NCBI GenBank assembly: GCA_025458865.1
Contig: JALORP010000011.1
Coordinates: 37,848-101,847, forward strand
Length of the DNA stretch: 64,000 bases
Direction of reading: 5' to 3'
DNA from: Steroidobacteraceae bacterium
GTDB taxonomy: Bacteria > Pseudomonadota > Gammaproteobacteria > Steroidobacterales > Steroidobacteraceae
Both the position numbers and the translations under genes were made by a program. The notes beneath the pieces are model-generated. The model saw nothing but the letters and a program-made list of their open reading frames with translations, did no database searches and was not told the origin of the DNA. Each line of letters begins with the position of its first letter. Positions within the stretch are counted from its first letter, which is position 1. This document shows positions 8,538-18,041 of this stretch, in pieces.

Positions 8538-11143
8538 ATGCGCGTCACGAAATGGAAAAATGCCGTAGCGGCGGTCGCGGCGCTCGCGCTTGCGGGCTGC
8601 GAGAGCAGCACCGACGGCAGCCTCGACATCGGCGGCGGCCAGTCGCCCGACCCGGTCGTGCTCGACTTCCCCGTAGCCTACGTAAAGCGCGCGCTGCCCA
8701 CCGGCACCGAGGACGTGCGGCGCCTGCGGAGCTTCCAGGCGGGCGCGGACCTGTGGCTGCGCGACCGCGCGGCGCCCTCCGCCTCCGAGCGCAACATCAC
8801 CGGCGGCGTGACCGGCGGCGAGTGGGACCTGCGCGACGTGGACGTCTCCTACGATGGCAACCGGCTGCTGTTCTCCATGCGCCCGCCGCTCATCGATGGC
8901 GCCGAGGAGAGCGAGCAGCCGACCTGGAACGTCTGGGAGTACGACCGAACGACCGACACGCTCCGGCGCGTGATCGCCTCCGATCTCGTCGCGGAGGAAG
9001 GCCACGACGTCGCGCCGCACTACCTCCCGGACGGGCGCATCGTCTTCTCCTCGACGCGCCAGCGGCAGTCGAAGGCCACGCTCATCGACGAGGGCAAGCC
9101 GCAGTTCCCCGCGCTCGACGAGGATCGTCGGGAGTGGGCCTTCGTGCTGCACGTGATGAATTCGGACGGCACGGGCATCCGCCAGATCTCCTTCAACCAG
9201 AGCCACGACCTCGACCCGGCCGTGATGAACGACGGGCGGATCGTGTTCTCGAGATGGGAGAACGCCTCGGGCAGCTCGATCCACCTCTATACGGTGCGGC
9301 CGGACGGCGCGGGGCTCGAGCTCCTCACAGCCACGACACCGGCAGCGGCGGCTCGGTCGTACAGTTCCTGCAGCCGCGGCCGAGGCCCGACGGGCGGGTG
9401 CTGGCGCTGATCCGTCCCTTCAACGGCACCGAGCAGGGCGGCGACGGCGTGCTGATCGACACCGCGGGCTACGTCGAGATCGCCCAGCCCGTGCTCGCCA
9501 ATGCCGGCGCTGCCGGCCCGGCGCAGGTGAAGGTCACCGGTAACGACGTGCGCACGGTCCCCGGGCTCTCGCCCGGCGGCCGCTATGCCTCGCTGTTCCC
9601 GCTCTGGGACGGCACCGACCGCGTGCTCGTCAGCTGGACCCTGTGCCGCGTCCTGCTCGACGGACGCCAGCTCCCCTGCAGTTCGTCGGACGCGACGAAC
9701 CCGCAGGCCGTGGTGGCGCCGCCGCTGTACAGCGTGTTCATGTGGGACCCGCGGGACGGCACGCAGCGACCCGTGCTGCAGCCGCTCGAGGGCACCATGT
9801 ACACGGATGTCGTCGCGATGCAGCCGCGCACCCTGCCGCCGGTCATCCTGGACGCGGTCGCGGGCGTGGACTACGACTCGGATCTCGCCACTGAGAACGT
9901 CGGGCTGCTGCACATCAGGAGCGTCTACGACCTGGATGGCACGGACAACGCGCCCGGCGGCATCACCGCCCTGCGCGACCCGGCCCAGGCGACGGCCGAC
10001 CAGCGCCCGGCGCGCTTCCTGCGCATCGAGAAGGCGGTGGGACTGCCGGACGACGAGGTACGCGACTTCCGCGGCACGGCCTTCGGCGTCGCCGGCGGCC
10101 TGGGCATGCGCGAGATCCTCGGCTACGCGCCGATCGAGCCGGACGGCTCGGTCAAGGTGAAGGTGCCGGCCGGCGTGCCCTTCGGCATCACCGTGCTGGA
10201 CCGCGACGGCAAGCGGATCTCGCCGCGCCACCTCAACTGGCTGCAGCTGCGGGCGGGCGAGGTGGTGACCTGCAACGGCTGCCACGTGCCAGCGGGCCAG
10301 CAGCCGGCCGGCCAGCCGCGCGTATCGCACGGCCGCAGCGGCCTCACGGCGAGCGTCAATCCCGGCGCGCCGACGACCGGCTCACCCTTCCCCAACACGG
10401 TTCCCGCGCTGTTCGCGGACCAGGGCGAGACCATGGCGGAGACGCGCAGCCGCATCAGCTGCCAGACTGATTGCGCGGCGCTGCTGCCCTCGGTCGACGT
10501 CGTCTACGAGGACGTCTGGACCGACGAGACCGCGGCCGGGCGCGCGCCCGACGCCCCCTTCGCGTTCCGCTACTCGGCCCTCGCCACGCCGGCGCCGACG
10601 AACCTCGCCTGCCAGCAGGAGTGGTCGTCGCTGTGCCGGATCGTCATCCACTACCCGGACCACCTGCAGCCGCTGTGGGACCGGTTGCGGCAGGTGCTCG
10701 ACGTGGACGGGGTCACGGTCCTGGAGGACCGCAGCTGCCTCTCCTGCCACAGCCCGCGCGACGCCGACGGCCTCGTGCGCGTGCCGGAGGGGCAACTCGA
10801 CCTGACCGGCGAGCCCTCGCCCGAGCAGGCCGACCACCTGGTCTCCTTCCGCGAGCTTATGTTCACTGACAACGCCCAGGAAGTTAACATGGGCGCACTG
10901 CAGGACATCCTGGTGCCCGGACCGCCGGACCCGGTCACCGGCCAGCCGACCCTGGTGCCCGTGCCGGTCGCCCCCTCGATGAGCGGCGGCGGCGCGCGGG
11001 CCTCAGGCCGGTTTTTCAGCCGGTTCGAGGCGGGCGGGTCGCATGCGGGTTTCCTCGATCCGGCCGAACTGCGACTCATCGCCGAGTGGCTCGACATCGG
11101 TGGACAGTATTACAACGATCCCTTTGCAGCGCCGGCGGACTGA
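8538..11143 (+). CDS. PD40/hydrazine-synthase-alpha-like lipoprotein with two CxxCH motifs; apparent frameshift near 9326
   Basis: MRVTKWKNAVAAVAALALAGCESS lipobox; beta-propeller-like repeats (DVSYDGNRLLFSMR, HYLPDGRIVFSSTR, VMNDGRIVFSRW); TCNGCH and SCLSCH. N-terminal part is in the frame of ORF 8472-9410, C-terminal part in the frame of ORF 8429-11143. Confidence 0.7.
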
Positions 11144-11248
11144 CGTGACGACTGCACCCGGAGGCGGCCGTGAGTATCCCCGCCCGGGGCGGCGCGCCGT
11201 GGCCTTTCCCGCCGGGGACCGTGGCCGACTGCCGCGCCGGGTCCACGC

Positions 11249-11977
11249 ATGAGGTTCCTCCTCGTCGCGGCGGTCCTCCTGCTGCTCGCGCTGCCAGCCA
11301 CCGCCGCCGGACCGGAGGTCACCGTCGCGGAGCCCTTTATCGAGCTTCGCACCGGACCGGGCCGGGGCTACCCGGTCACTCAGGTGGTCAAGCGGGGCGA
11401 GGCCGTGACCATCGAGAAGCGCCGCACCGACTGGTTCAAGGTCGCGGATGCCGATGGCCGCAGCGGCTGGGTGCACCGCTCGGCCATGCTGGCGACGCTG
11501 ACCGAGGCCGGCGAGCCCCTGCCGATCGATGATCCGGGCCGCGAGGACTTCGGCGAACACCGCCGCGAGCTCGGCGTGCTGGCCGGGGACTTCGAAGGCG
11601 CCAACGTCATCACCGTCTACGGCGCCTGGGCCTTCAACCCGCACCTGTCCGCGGAGCTGCGCCTGTCGCAGATCCTCGGCAGTTTCTCGGACGGGGAGAT
11701 GGCCACTCTCGGGCTCACGCACGTATTCAGGCCCGACTGGCGCGTCCAGCCCTTCGTCGGCCTCGGCACTGGCGTGATCGACATCCAGCCGAAGGCCTCG
11801 CTGGTCCAGACGGAGGCGCGCACCGACCAGGTCGCCTACGCCGGACTGGGCGTCAAGGGTTACCTGTCGCGGCGCTTCATCCTGCGCGCAGAGTTCAACA
11901 AGTACGTCGTGTTCACCGACCGCGACGACAACGAGGAAGCCGACGAATGGAAGCTGGGTTTCGCATTCTTCTTCTGA
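11249..11977 (+). CDS. SH3-domain plus outer-membrane beta-barrel protein
   Basis: Signal peptide; bacterial SH3 pattern (FIELRTGPGRGYPVTQVVKRGEAVTIEKRRTDWFKV...GWVHRSAM); barrel-like C-terminus ending WKLGFAFFF. Confidence 0.8.
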   Translation: MRFLLVAAVLLLLALPATAAGPEVTVAEPFIELRTGPGRGYPVTQVVKRGEAVTIEKRRTDWFKVADADGRSGWVHRSAMLATLTEAGEPLPIDDPGREDFGEHRRELGVLAGDFEGANVITVYGAWAFNPHLSAELRLSQILGSFSDGEMATLGLTHVFRPDWRVQPFVGLGTGVIDIQPKASLVQTEARTDQVAYAGLGVKGYLSRRFILRAEFNKYVVFTDRDDNEEADEWKLGFAFFF

Positions 11978-12624
11978 GCGCCGTCCTGGCGCTGCCCGGC
12001 TGCGCCTGGGTGCGCGGCGGCGAGGTCCCGGAGACGGCCGAGGCCGACGCCGGGGAATCCGAGGCCGTGCCCGAGGTCATCTCGCCCCAGGTCGAGCGGC
12101 GCCCGGTCAAGCCGGCGAAGATCGACACCGAGAACTGGGAGGCCGGCGCCTACATCGGGTCGCTGTCCGTCGAGGACTTCGAGGTCAACAAGGTCCTGGG
12201 CGGGCGCATCGCCTTCCACATCAGCGAGGACTTCTTCGCGGAGGCGATCTTCGGCCAGTCGGACGCCGGCATCTCGAGCTACGAGCGGCTGTCGGGTTCC
12301 GCGCCACTGCTGACCGATAGTGAGAGGGAGTTCAAGTACTGGAGCCTCGGGTTCGGATGGAATGTGCTCCCAGGAGAGGTGTTTCTCGGCGGGTCTCGCG
12401 CCTACAACAGCGCGGTCTACCTGACCGCAGGCGCGGGCAGCACCACTTTCGCCGGCGATGATCGTTTCACGGTCACCCTCGGTGCCGGTGCGAGGCTGCT
12501 GCTGACGGACTGGCTGGGGCTGCACCTCGACATCCGGGACCACATCCTCGAGGTCGACGTGGTGGGTACGAACAAGGAAACCCACAACTTCGAGGCGACG
12601 GTCTCGCTGACGGCGTTCTTCTGA
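11947..12624 (+). CDS. Outer-membrane beta-barrel lipoprotein
   Basis: MEAGFRILLLSAVLALPGCAW lipobox; alternating aromatic strands; C-terminal F (SLTAFF); overlaps previous gene by 31 nt. Confidence 0.75.
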   Translation: MEAGFRILLLSAVLALPGCAWVRGGEVPETAEADAGESEAVPEVISPQVERRPVKPAKIDTENWEAGAYIGSLSVEDFEVNKVLGGRIAFHISEDFFAEAIFGQSDAGISSYERLSGSAPLLTDSEREFKYWSLGFGWNVLPGEVFLGGSRAYNSAVYLTAGAGSTTFAGDDRFTVTLGAGARLLLTDWLGLHLDIRDHILEVDVVGTNKETHNFEATVSLTAFF

Positions 12625-12655
12625 ACGCGGCACTGACCAAGGAGGCGAACCGCCC

Positions 12656-13171
12656 ATGCTGACCACTCGCCGCATCTTCCTCGGATCGGCCTTCGCGACG
12701 GCCGCGGCCTGCGCCGCGCCCGCGGCATTCGCTGCCGGCGCCGCCGGCAGCGCCACGCCCGCGCCTGACTTCGAGCTGCCGCTGCGCTCCGGCGGCGCGG
12801 TCAAGCTCGCGGACCTTCGCGGCCAGGTCGTGATGCTCAACTTCTGGGCCAGCTGGTGCGCGCCCTGCCGCCAGGAGTTCCCGATCCTCGACGAGATGTA
12901 CCGGAAGTACCAGCCCATGGGGTTCACGCTCCTCGGCGTCAACGTCGAGAGCGAGACCAAGGATGCGGAGCGGTTCCTCTCGGCCATGCCCGTGTCCTTC
13001 CCCATCGCCTTCGACCGGGAGAACGCGGTGAGCGGCCAGTACGGCGTCTCGGCGATGCCGACGACGCTGCTCGTGGACCGCAAGGGCAACGTCCGCTGGC
13101 TGCATCGCGCCTACAAGCCCGGCGACGAGAACGAATACATCAGCCAGGTCCGCCGGCTGCTGCGGGAGTGA
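12656..13171 (+). CDS. TlpA family disulfide reductase
   Basis: APDFELPLRSGGAVKLADLRGQVVMLNFWASWCAPCRQEFPILDEMYRKY; WCAPC. Confidence 0.9.
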   Translation: MLTTRRIFLGSAFATAAACAAPAAFAAGAAGSATPAPDFELPLRSGGAVKLADLRGQVVMLNFWASWCAPCRQEFPILDEMYRKYQPMGFTLLGVNVESETKDAERFLSAMPVSFPIAFDRENAVSGQYGVSAMPTTLLVDRKGNVRWLHRAYKPGDENEYISQVRRLLRE

Positions 13172-13173
13172 GC

Positions 13174-13401
13174 ATGAAGAACCTCCGTCCGGCCCTCTGG
13201 CTCGCCATCGCGCTCGGCACCGCCGGCTGCGGCCCGGTCGAGCCCTGGGTCAAGCCCTACGAGCGCGAGCGCCTCGCGGATCCCATCATGAGCTGGGACC
13301 GCGACCCCGTTTCCGCGTCCTACATGAAGCACGTCTACGAGTCCCGAGAAGGCTCCCGCGGCGCCATGGGCGGAGCCGGCGGCGGCTGCGGCTGCAACTG
13401 A
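13174..13401 (+). CDS. DUF4266-type small lipoprotein ending GGGCGCN
   Basis: MKNLRPALWLAIALGTAGCGPVEPWVKPYERERLADPIMSWDRDPVSASYMKHVYESREGSRGAMGGAGGGCGCN, 75 aa; hidden inside ORF 12856-13401; lipobox TAGC. Confidence 0.8.
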   Translation: MKNLRPALWLAIALGTAGCGPVEPWVKPYERERLADPIMSWDRDPVSASYMKHVYESREGSRGAMGGAGGGCGCN

Positions 13402-13403
13402 CC

Positions 13404-14540
13404 ATGCGCCGGCACGCCCTCCTCGCCCTCTCATGCTGCGCGGCCCTCTCGGCGCCTGCGCAGGCAGGCGTGCTGGCGGAGGACCGCGCCGACGTCATGT
13501 ACCACCTCTACGACGGCGGCGGCGTCGAGATCGACGGCCCCTCGATGCTGGTGCGCAAGAAGTTCGCCGAGAAGTACGCCGTCAGCGCCAACTACTACGT
13601 GGACCTGGTCTCGAGCGCATCGATCGACGTGGTGACGACCGCGAGTCCGTACAAGGAGGAGCGCAAGGAATACAGCCTCGGTGGCGAGTACCTGCGCGGC
13701 AAGTCGATCTACACGGTCGGGTTCACGAACAGCAAGGAGAACGACTACGAGGCCAACGCGGCGAGCGTGTCCATCTCGCAGGACATGTTCGGCGACCTGA
13801 CGACGCTGCAGCTGTCGTTCTCGCGCGGCTGGGACCAGGTGTTCCGCCGGGGCGACGATACCTTCGAGGACCGCCTGGACCGTCGCGTGTACGGCGCGGA
13901 CCTCACGCAGGTGGCCACGAAGTCGCTCATCCTCGGCCTGTCATGGGAAACGGTCACCGAGGAAGGGTTCCTCAACAACCCCTACCGCAGCGTCCGCTAC
14001 CTGGACCCGGAGGCCGCCTCGGGCTACTCCTACCAGGCGGAGGTCTACCCGCGAACCCGCACCGGCAACGCGCTCGCCGTCCGCGGCCGGCACTTCCTGC
14101 CCTGGAGGGCCGCCGCACAGGCGGAATACCGGTGGTACTCGGACAGCTGGGGCGTCCTCGGCCACACCGTCGAGCTGTCCTACACCCAGCCTTACGGCGC
14201 GCGGTGGGTCTTCGATGCCCGCTACCGCTGGTACACGCAGGACGGCGCCGACTTCTACTCCGACCTGTTCCCGCGCGAGGACTTCCAGAATTTCCTGGCG
14301 CGCGACAAGGAACTGGCGACCATGACGAGCCAGACCATAGGCATCGGCGCGAGCTACGAGCTGCGGCTGCCGGGCATGGACTTCCTGGAGAAGACGACCG
14401 TCAACTTCCGCTACGACTACATGCTCTTCGACTACGACGACTTCCGCGACCTCCGCGTCACGGGCGTCCCGCCCGGCACCGAGCCGTTCTACGACTTCAG
14501 CGCGAACGTCGTGCAGCTGTTCTTCTCGGGCTGGTTCTGA
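13404..14540 (+). CDS. DUF3570-type predicted outer-membrane beta-barrel protein
   Basis: 378 aa; signal peptide; MYHLYDGGGVEIDGPSMLVRKKFAEKYAVSANYYVDLVSSASIDVVTTASPYKEERKEYSLGGEYL; terminal aromatic residue (FFSGWF). Confidence 0.8.
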   Translation: MRRHALLALSCCAALSAPAQAGVLAEDRADVMYHLYDGGGVEIDGPSMLVRKKFAEKYAVSANYYVDLVSSASIDVVTTASPYKEERKEYSLGGEYLRGKSIYTVGFTNSKENDYEANAASVSISQDMFGDLTTLQLSFSRGWDQVFRRGDDTFEDRLDRRVYGADLTQVATKSLILGLSWETVTEEGFLNNPYRSVRYLDPEAASGYSYQAEVYPRTRTGNALAVRGRHFLPWRAAAQAEYRWYSDSWGVLGHTVELSYTQPYGARWVFDARYRWYTQDGADFYSDLFPREDFQNFLARDKELATMTSQTIGIGASYELRLPGMDFLEKTTVNFRYDYMLFDYDDFRDLRVTGVPPGTEPFYDFSANVVQLFFSGWF

Positions 14541-14541
14541 C

Positions 14542-15516
14542 TCAGGGCGGCGCGAGTCCCGACGAGTACAGCACCTTTCCGCCGGCGGTCACCAGCACGG
14601 CGTCCACGTCCCGGAGCCTCTCGATGAGCGCGAGGCCGCGCTCGGCTCCCAGCACGAAAACGCCGGTGGAAAGGCCGTCGGTCGTCGTGGCGTCCGGCCC
14701 GATGATGGTCACGCTGCGCAGTTCCCCGGCGCTGCGGCCCGTCCGCGGATTGATGATGTGGTGGTACCGCTGCCCGTCCTCGTCGAAGTAGCGCTCGTAG
14801 TCGCCCGAGGTCGAAAGCGCGGCGTCCACGAGCGGAATCCGGGAAACGACGCGCTGCCGGTCGTCCGGGTGGCGGATGCCGATCACCCAGGGCCGGCCGA
14901 GCCGGTCGCCGAGGATGCGCGTGTCGCCGCCGGCGGTGACGGTGCCGTGCCGGATGCCCTTCTCCGCCAGGATCGCGACGCCGCGGTCCACGGCGTAGCC
15001 CTTCGCAATCCCGCCGAGGTCGATGCGAACGCCGTCCTGCGTGAAGCGCACGGTGGAGGCCGCGCGGTCCACGATCACGTGGCGCCAGTTCACCGCGGGC
15101 AGGTGCGCGGCGATCTGGGCGTCGTCCGGGCGCTGTCCGGCGCGGTAGTCGTAGAGGTAGCCGACGCTCGCGTAGGTGATGTCGAAGGCGCCGTCGGTGA
15201 GCACCGAGAACTCGAGGGCGCGAGCGATCAGTGCGGCGAGTTCGGGAGCGACCGCCACCGGCCCGGCGGCCGCGCGCGCATTCACCTGGGAGAGCTCGCT
15301 CTCCGGCTTGTAGTGCGACATCAGCCGGTCCACGCGGTGCATCTCGGCGAACACCGCGGCCATCGCGGCATCCGCGACCGCGGCGTCCTCGTGCCAGGCC
15401 TCGACCGCCACGCGCGTACCCATGATGGCTTCCTCGCGTACGCGCCACTCCGCCGCGGCGGGCGCGGCTGCAAGCAGCGATGCGGCCGCGAGCGCCGCCG
15501 ACAGCAGTGCTTTCAT
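14542..15516 (-). CDS. apbE: FAD:protein FMN transferase (ApbE family)
   Basis: EAIMGTRVAVEAW, FDITY, DLGGIAKGYAVDRGV, TAGGDTRILG, GDYERYF, HHIINPRTGRSA, ATTTDGLSTGVFVLG; 324 aa; start re-chosen at 15516. Confidence 0.92.
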   Translation of the reverse strand: MKALLSAALAAASLLAAAPAAAEWRVREEAIMGTRVAVEAWHEDAAVADAAMAAVFAEMHRVDRLMSHYKPESELSQVNARAAAGPVAVAPELAALIARALEFSVLTDGAFDITYASVGYLYDYRAGQRPDDAQIAAHLPAVNWRHVIVDRAASTVRFTQDGVRIDLGGIAKGYAVDRGVAILAEKGIRHGTVTAGGDTRILGDRLGRPWVIGIRHPDDRQRVVSRIPLVDAALSTSGDYERYFDEDGQRYHHIINPRTGRSAGELRSVTIIGPDATTTDGLSTGVFVLGAERGLALIERLRDVDAVLVTAGGKVLYSSGLAPP

Positions 15517-15663
15517 GGGCCCATGATAGCGGCGTGGGCGCACGGCGGCTGCCCGAGCCGTCGTCAACCGGCTACACTTGCGCGGGGCGCCGCCGGTGGA
15601 ACTTGCCGCAGGCGACGCGGTCCCCCTCCTGATACGGGACCGGATACCCGCGAGGAACCCGAG

Positions 15664-16467
15664 ATGCGCATGTTCGCCCCCGCCACTGTCCTGCTCGCCG
15701 CGATGCTCGCCGCCGGCCCAGCCGCCGCGGAATCGCGCGAGGAGAAAAACATCAGCCAGTCCCTGCAGGTCCTCACGGAGCTGCAGAGCATGCCCGACCT
15801 CAAGGCCCCCGACTGGCTCCTGCAGCGCGCCGAAGGCATCGCGATCCTGCCGCAGGTCGTGAAGGCCGGCGTCGTCTTCGGCGGCCGCGGCGGCACCGGC
15901 GTGCTGCTGGTGCGCCAGCCCGACGGGCGCTGGAGCAACCCGCTGTTCATCGGCATCGGCGCCGGCAGCTTCGGCTGGCAGTTCGGCGTGCAGGCGACGG
16001 ACATGGTCTTCGTGTTCACGACCCGCCGCAGCGTCGAGGGCATCGCCGGCGGCAAGCTGACGCTGGGCGGCGACGCGGCCGCCGTGGCCGGACCGGTGGG
16101 CCGATCGGCGACCGCAGCGACCGACCTGACGCTGGCCGCCGAGGTGTATTCGTACTCGCGCAGCCAGGGCCTGTTCGCCGGGGTCTCGCTCGAGGGCACC
16201 TACCTGTTCCCTCGCAACAGCGCGAACGACCGTTTCTACGGCCGCAAGGGCATCCTGCCCTCCGAGATCCTCGCGCCGGAGGCCCCACTGTCGCGCGCGC
16301 CCGCGCCGGCGCTGATCGCGGAGGTGGCCCGCATCACCGCGGCGCCGACCGCAGCGGCACCGGCTCCAGCGCCGGGCGCCGCCGCACCGTCGGCCGCGCC
16401 CCCGGCGACGGGCAGCGCCCAGACTTTCCCGATGGCGGACCCCAAGCCCGGCGAGGAGCCGCGCTGA
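15664..16467 (+). CDS. SYLF/Ysc84-domain lipid-binding protein
   Basis: LLQRAEGIAILPQVVKAGVVFGGRGGTGVLLVRQ...FIGIGAGSFGWQFGVQATDMVFVF; signal peptide; Pro/Ala-rich tail. Confidence 0.85.
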   Translation: MRMFAPATVLLAAMLAAGPAAAESREEKNISQSLQVLTELQSMPDLKAPDWLLQRAEGIAILPQVVKAGVVFGGRGGTGVLLVRQPDGRWSNPLFIGIGAGSFGWQFGVQATDMVFVFTTRRSVEGIAGGKLTLGGDAAAVAGPVGRSATAATDLTLAAEVYSYSRSQGLFAGVSLEGTYLFPRNSANDRFYGRKGILPSEILAPEAPLSRAPAPALIAEVARITAAPTAAAPAPAPGAAAPSAAPPATGSAQTFPMADPKPGEEPR

Positions 16468-16501
16468 GGTCCGAGGAACAACCCGGAGCGCGGGAGGCGC
16501 C

Positions 16502-17293
16502 ATGAAAGTCGGTTTCATTGGACTGGGCACGATGGGCCGGCCCATGGCGCAGCGGCTCGCGAGCGCGGGCCACGAGCTGCTCGTGTGGAACCGCACGCGT
16601 CCGCGGCCCGACGCGATCCCGGCGGGCACGGTCTTCGTGGGAAATCCCACCGAGGCCTGCCAGGCCGAACTCGTCATCACCGCGGTCAGCGACGACGCAG
16701 CGGTCGAGTCCGTGATGTTCGACTCCCAGGGCCGGCTGGTCTCCACCGGCGTTCCGGGGCTCATCCATGTCTGCATGAGCAGCATCGGCGAAGGGCTCGC
16801 GCGGCGCCTCGCCGAGGCGCATGCCAAGGCGGGCCAGTCCTACGTCTCGGCGCCGATGTTCGGCCCGCCCGAGGCCGCCCAGAGCGGGCGGCTGGTGATT
16901 CCTGTCGCCGGGCCGCATGCCGCCGTCGAGCGCGCGCGGCTGGTTCTCGCCGTGCTCGGCCGCGTGGACGTGCTTTCCGACGACGCGCCGGCGGCCAACG
17001 TCGTCAAGGCGGCAGGCAACTTCCTCATGGCCTCGGTGGTCGAGAGCCTGCGGGACAGCACGGCGCTCGTGCACGCCGCCGGCGTGGACCCTCGCGAGTT
17101 CACGGGCATCATCACCCAGGCGCTGTTCCCCACCCCGGTCTACCAGTATCTCGGTGGCCTGCTCGCCAACCGCGAGAACCAGCGCGGCGTGCGCGTGCCG
17201 AACCCCTTCCTCAAGGGCGCCCAGCAGTGTGCGGAGGCGGCGAAGCGCCTCGGCGTCGAGGTGCCGATGATCGACCACGTCAGCAAGCGCTGA
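16502..17293 (+). CDS. NAD(P)-dependent oxidoreductase, 3-hydroxyisobutyrate dehydrogenase family
   Basis: MKVGFIGLGTMGRPMAQRLASAGHELLVWNRT; conserved GxGxMG motif. Confidence 0.88.
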   Translation: MKVGFIGLGTMGRPMAQRLASAGHELLVWNRTRPRPDAIPAGTVFVGNPTEACQAELVITAVSDDAAVESVMFDSQGRLVSTGVPGLIHVCMSSIGEGLARRLAEAHAKAGQSYVSAPMFGPPEAAQSGRLVIPVAGPHAAVERARLVLAVLGRVDVLSDDAPAANVVKAAGNFLMASVVESLRDSTALVHAAGVDPREFTGIITQALFPTPVYQYLGGLLANRENQRGVRVPNPFLKGAQQCAEAAKRLGVEVPMIDHVSKR

Positions 17294-17338
17294 GGCCGGC
17301 AGGTCGCACTGCCCTCCACCCCAAGGACGTCCATTCCC

Positions 17339-18010
17339 ATGCCCCAGAACGACCCGGTCCTGCCGCGATTTGCCGCCGGGCTGGCAGGAGCGCTGCTCGC
17401 GATCGGCGCCATGGTCTGCGCTCCGGCGGGCGCCGTCGACGAGACGGCCGGTGCGCCGGGAAAGCCGCCGTTCGCACGGGTGCTCGTGCTGGGCGTCAGC
17501 CCGAACCCCAACCAGCGTTGCCCCTTCGAGCGCTTCCTCGCGAGCAGCATGAAGAGCGAGGCCACGACGGCGATTGCGAGCTGCGACGTCATGGACTACA
17601 AGACCCCGATCACCCGCGAGGTCATCGACAAGGCCGTCGCGGAGTACCAGCTCGACGCCGTGCTCGCCACGAGCCTCGTCGGCAGCCAGCTGTCTGCTGG
17701 CGAAGGCGGCAGCCGCGACACCCGCGGCAGCGGCGAGTACAAGGCCATCGATAGCGGCTGGGCTTACTACGGCGGCTATTACGGCGTCTACGGCGTGCCT
17801 GTCGTCTACGGCGAATTCGTCACGACGCCGTCCATCTTCACGATGCAGGGCGAGGTCGAACTCGTCTCCCGCCTGTACGAGACGCAGGGCGCGACGCTCG
17901 TCCACGAGGTCAAGACGAAGGCGAAGGACCTGGAGTCGCGTGCGGACGCGCTTGCCAAGGTCACGCCACCGATCGCGAAGAAGCTGCGGCGGGAAAGGCT
18001 GATTCGCTAG
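17339..18010 (+). CDS. Exported protein of unknown function
   Basis: 223 aa; signal-like N-terminus; [12 protein letters not shown] tract. Confidence 0.65.
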   Translation: MPQNDPVLPRFAAGLAGALLAIGAMVCAPAGAVDETAGAPGKPPFARVLVLGVSPNPNQRCPFERFLASSMKSEATTAIASCDVMDYKTPITREVIDKAVAEYQLDAVLATSLVGSQLSAGEGGSRDTRGSGEYKAIDSGWAYYGGYYGVYGVPVVYGEFVTTPSIFTMQGEVELVSRLYETQGATLVHEVKTKAKDLESRADALAKVTPPIAKKLRRERLIR

Positions 18011-18024
18011 GCGGCGCTGCGGCC

Positions 18025-18041
18025 GGGGCCTACGCGGCCCC
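18025..18041. terminator. Possible bidirectional hairpin between convergent genes
   Basis: GGGGCC-tacgc-GGCCCC; overlaps the msrA stop; no U-tract. Confidence 0.3.

Noticed and set aside
9326-9326. Programmed ribosomal frameshift in the HzsA-like gene
   Set aside because: No slippery heptamer of known type at CTCCTCACAG; a single missing base is simpler. Kept as a frameshift/assembly question.
1-15516. Calling the cluster an anammox hydrazine synthase locus
   Set aside because: Only a PD40/HzsA-like protein is present, with no recognisable HzsB/HzsC or hydrazine dehydrogenase, and the remaining genes are unrelated.
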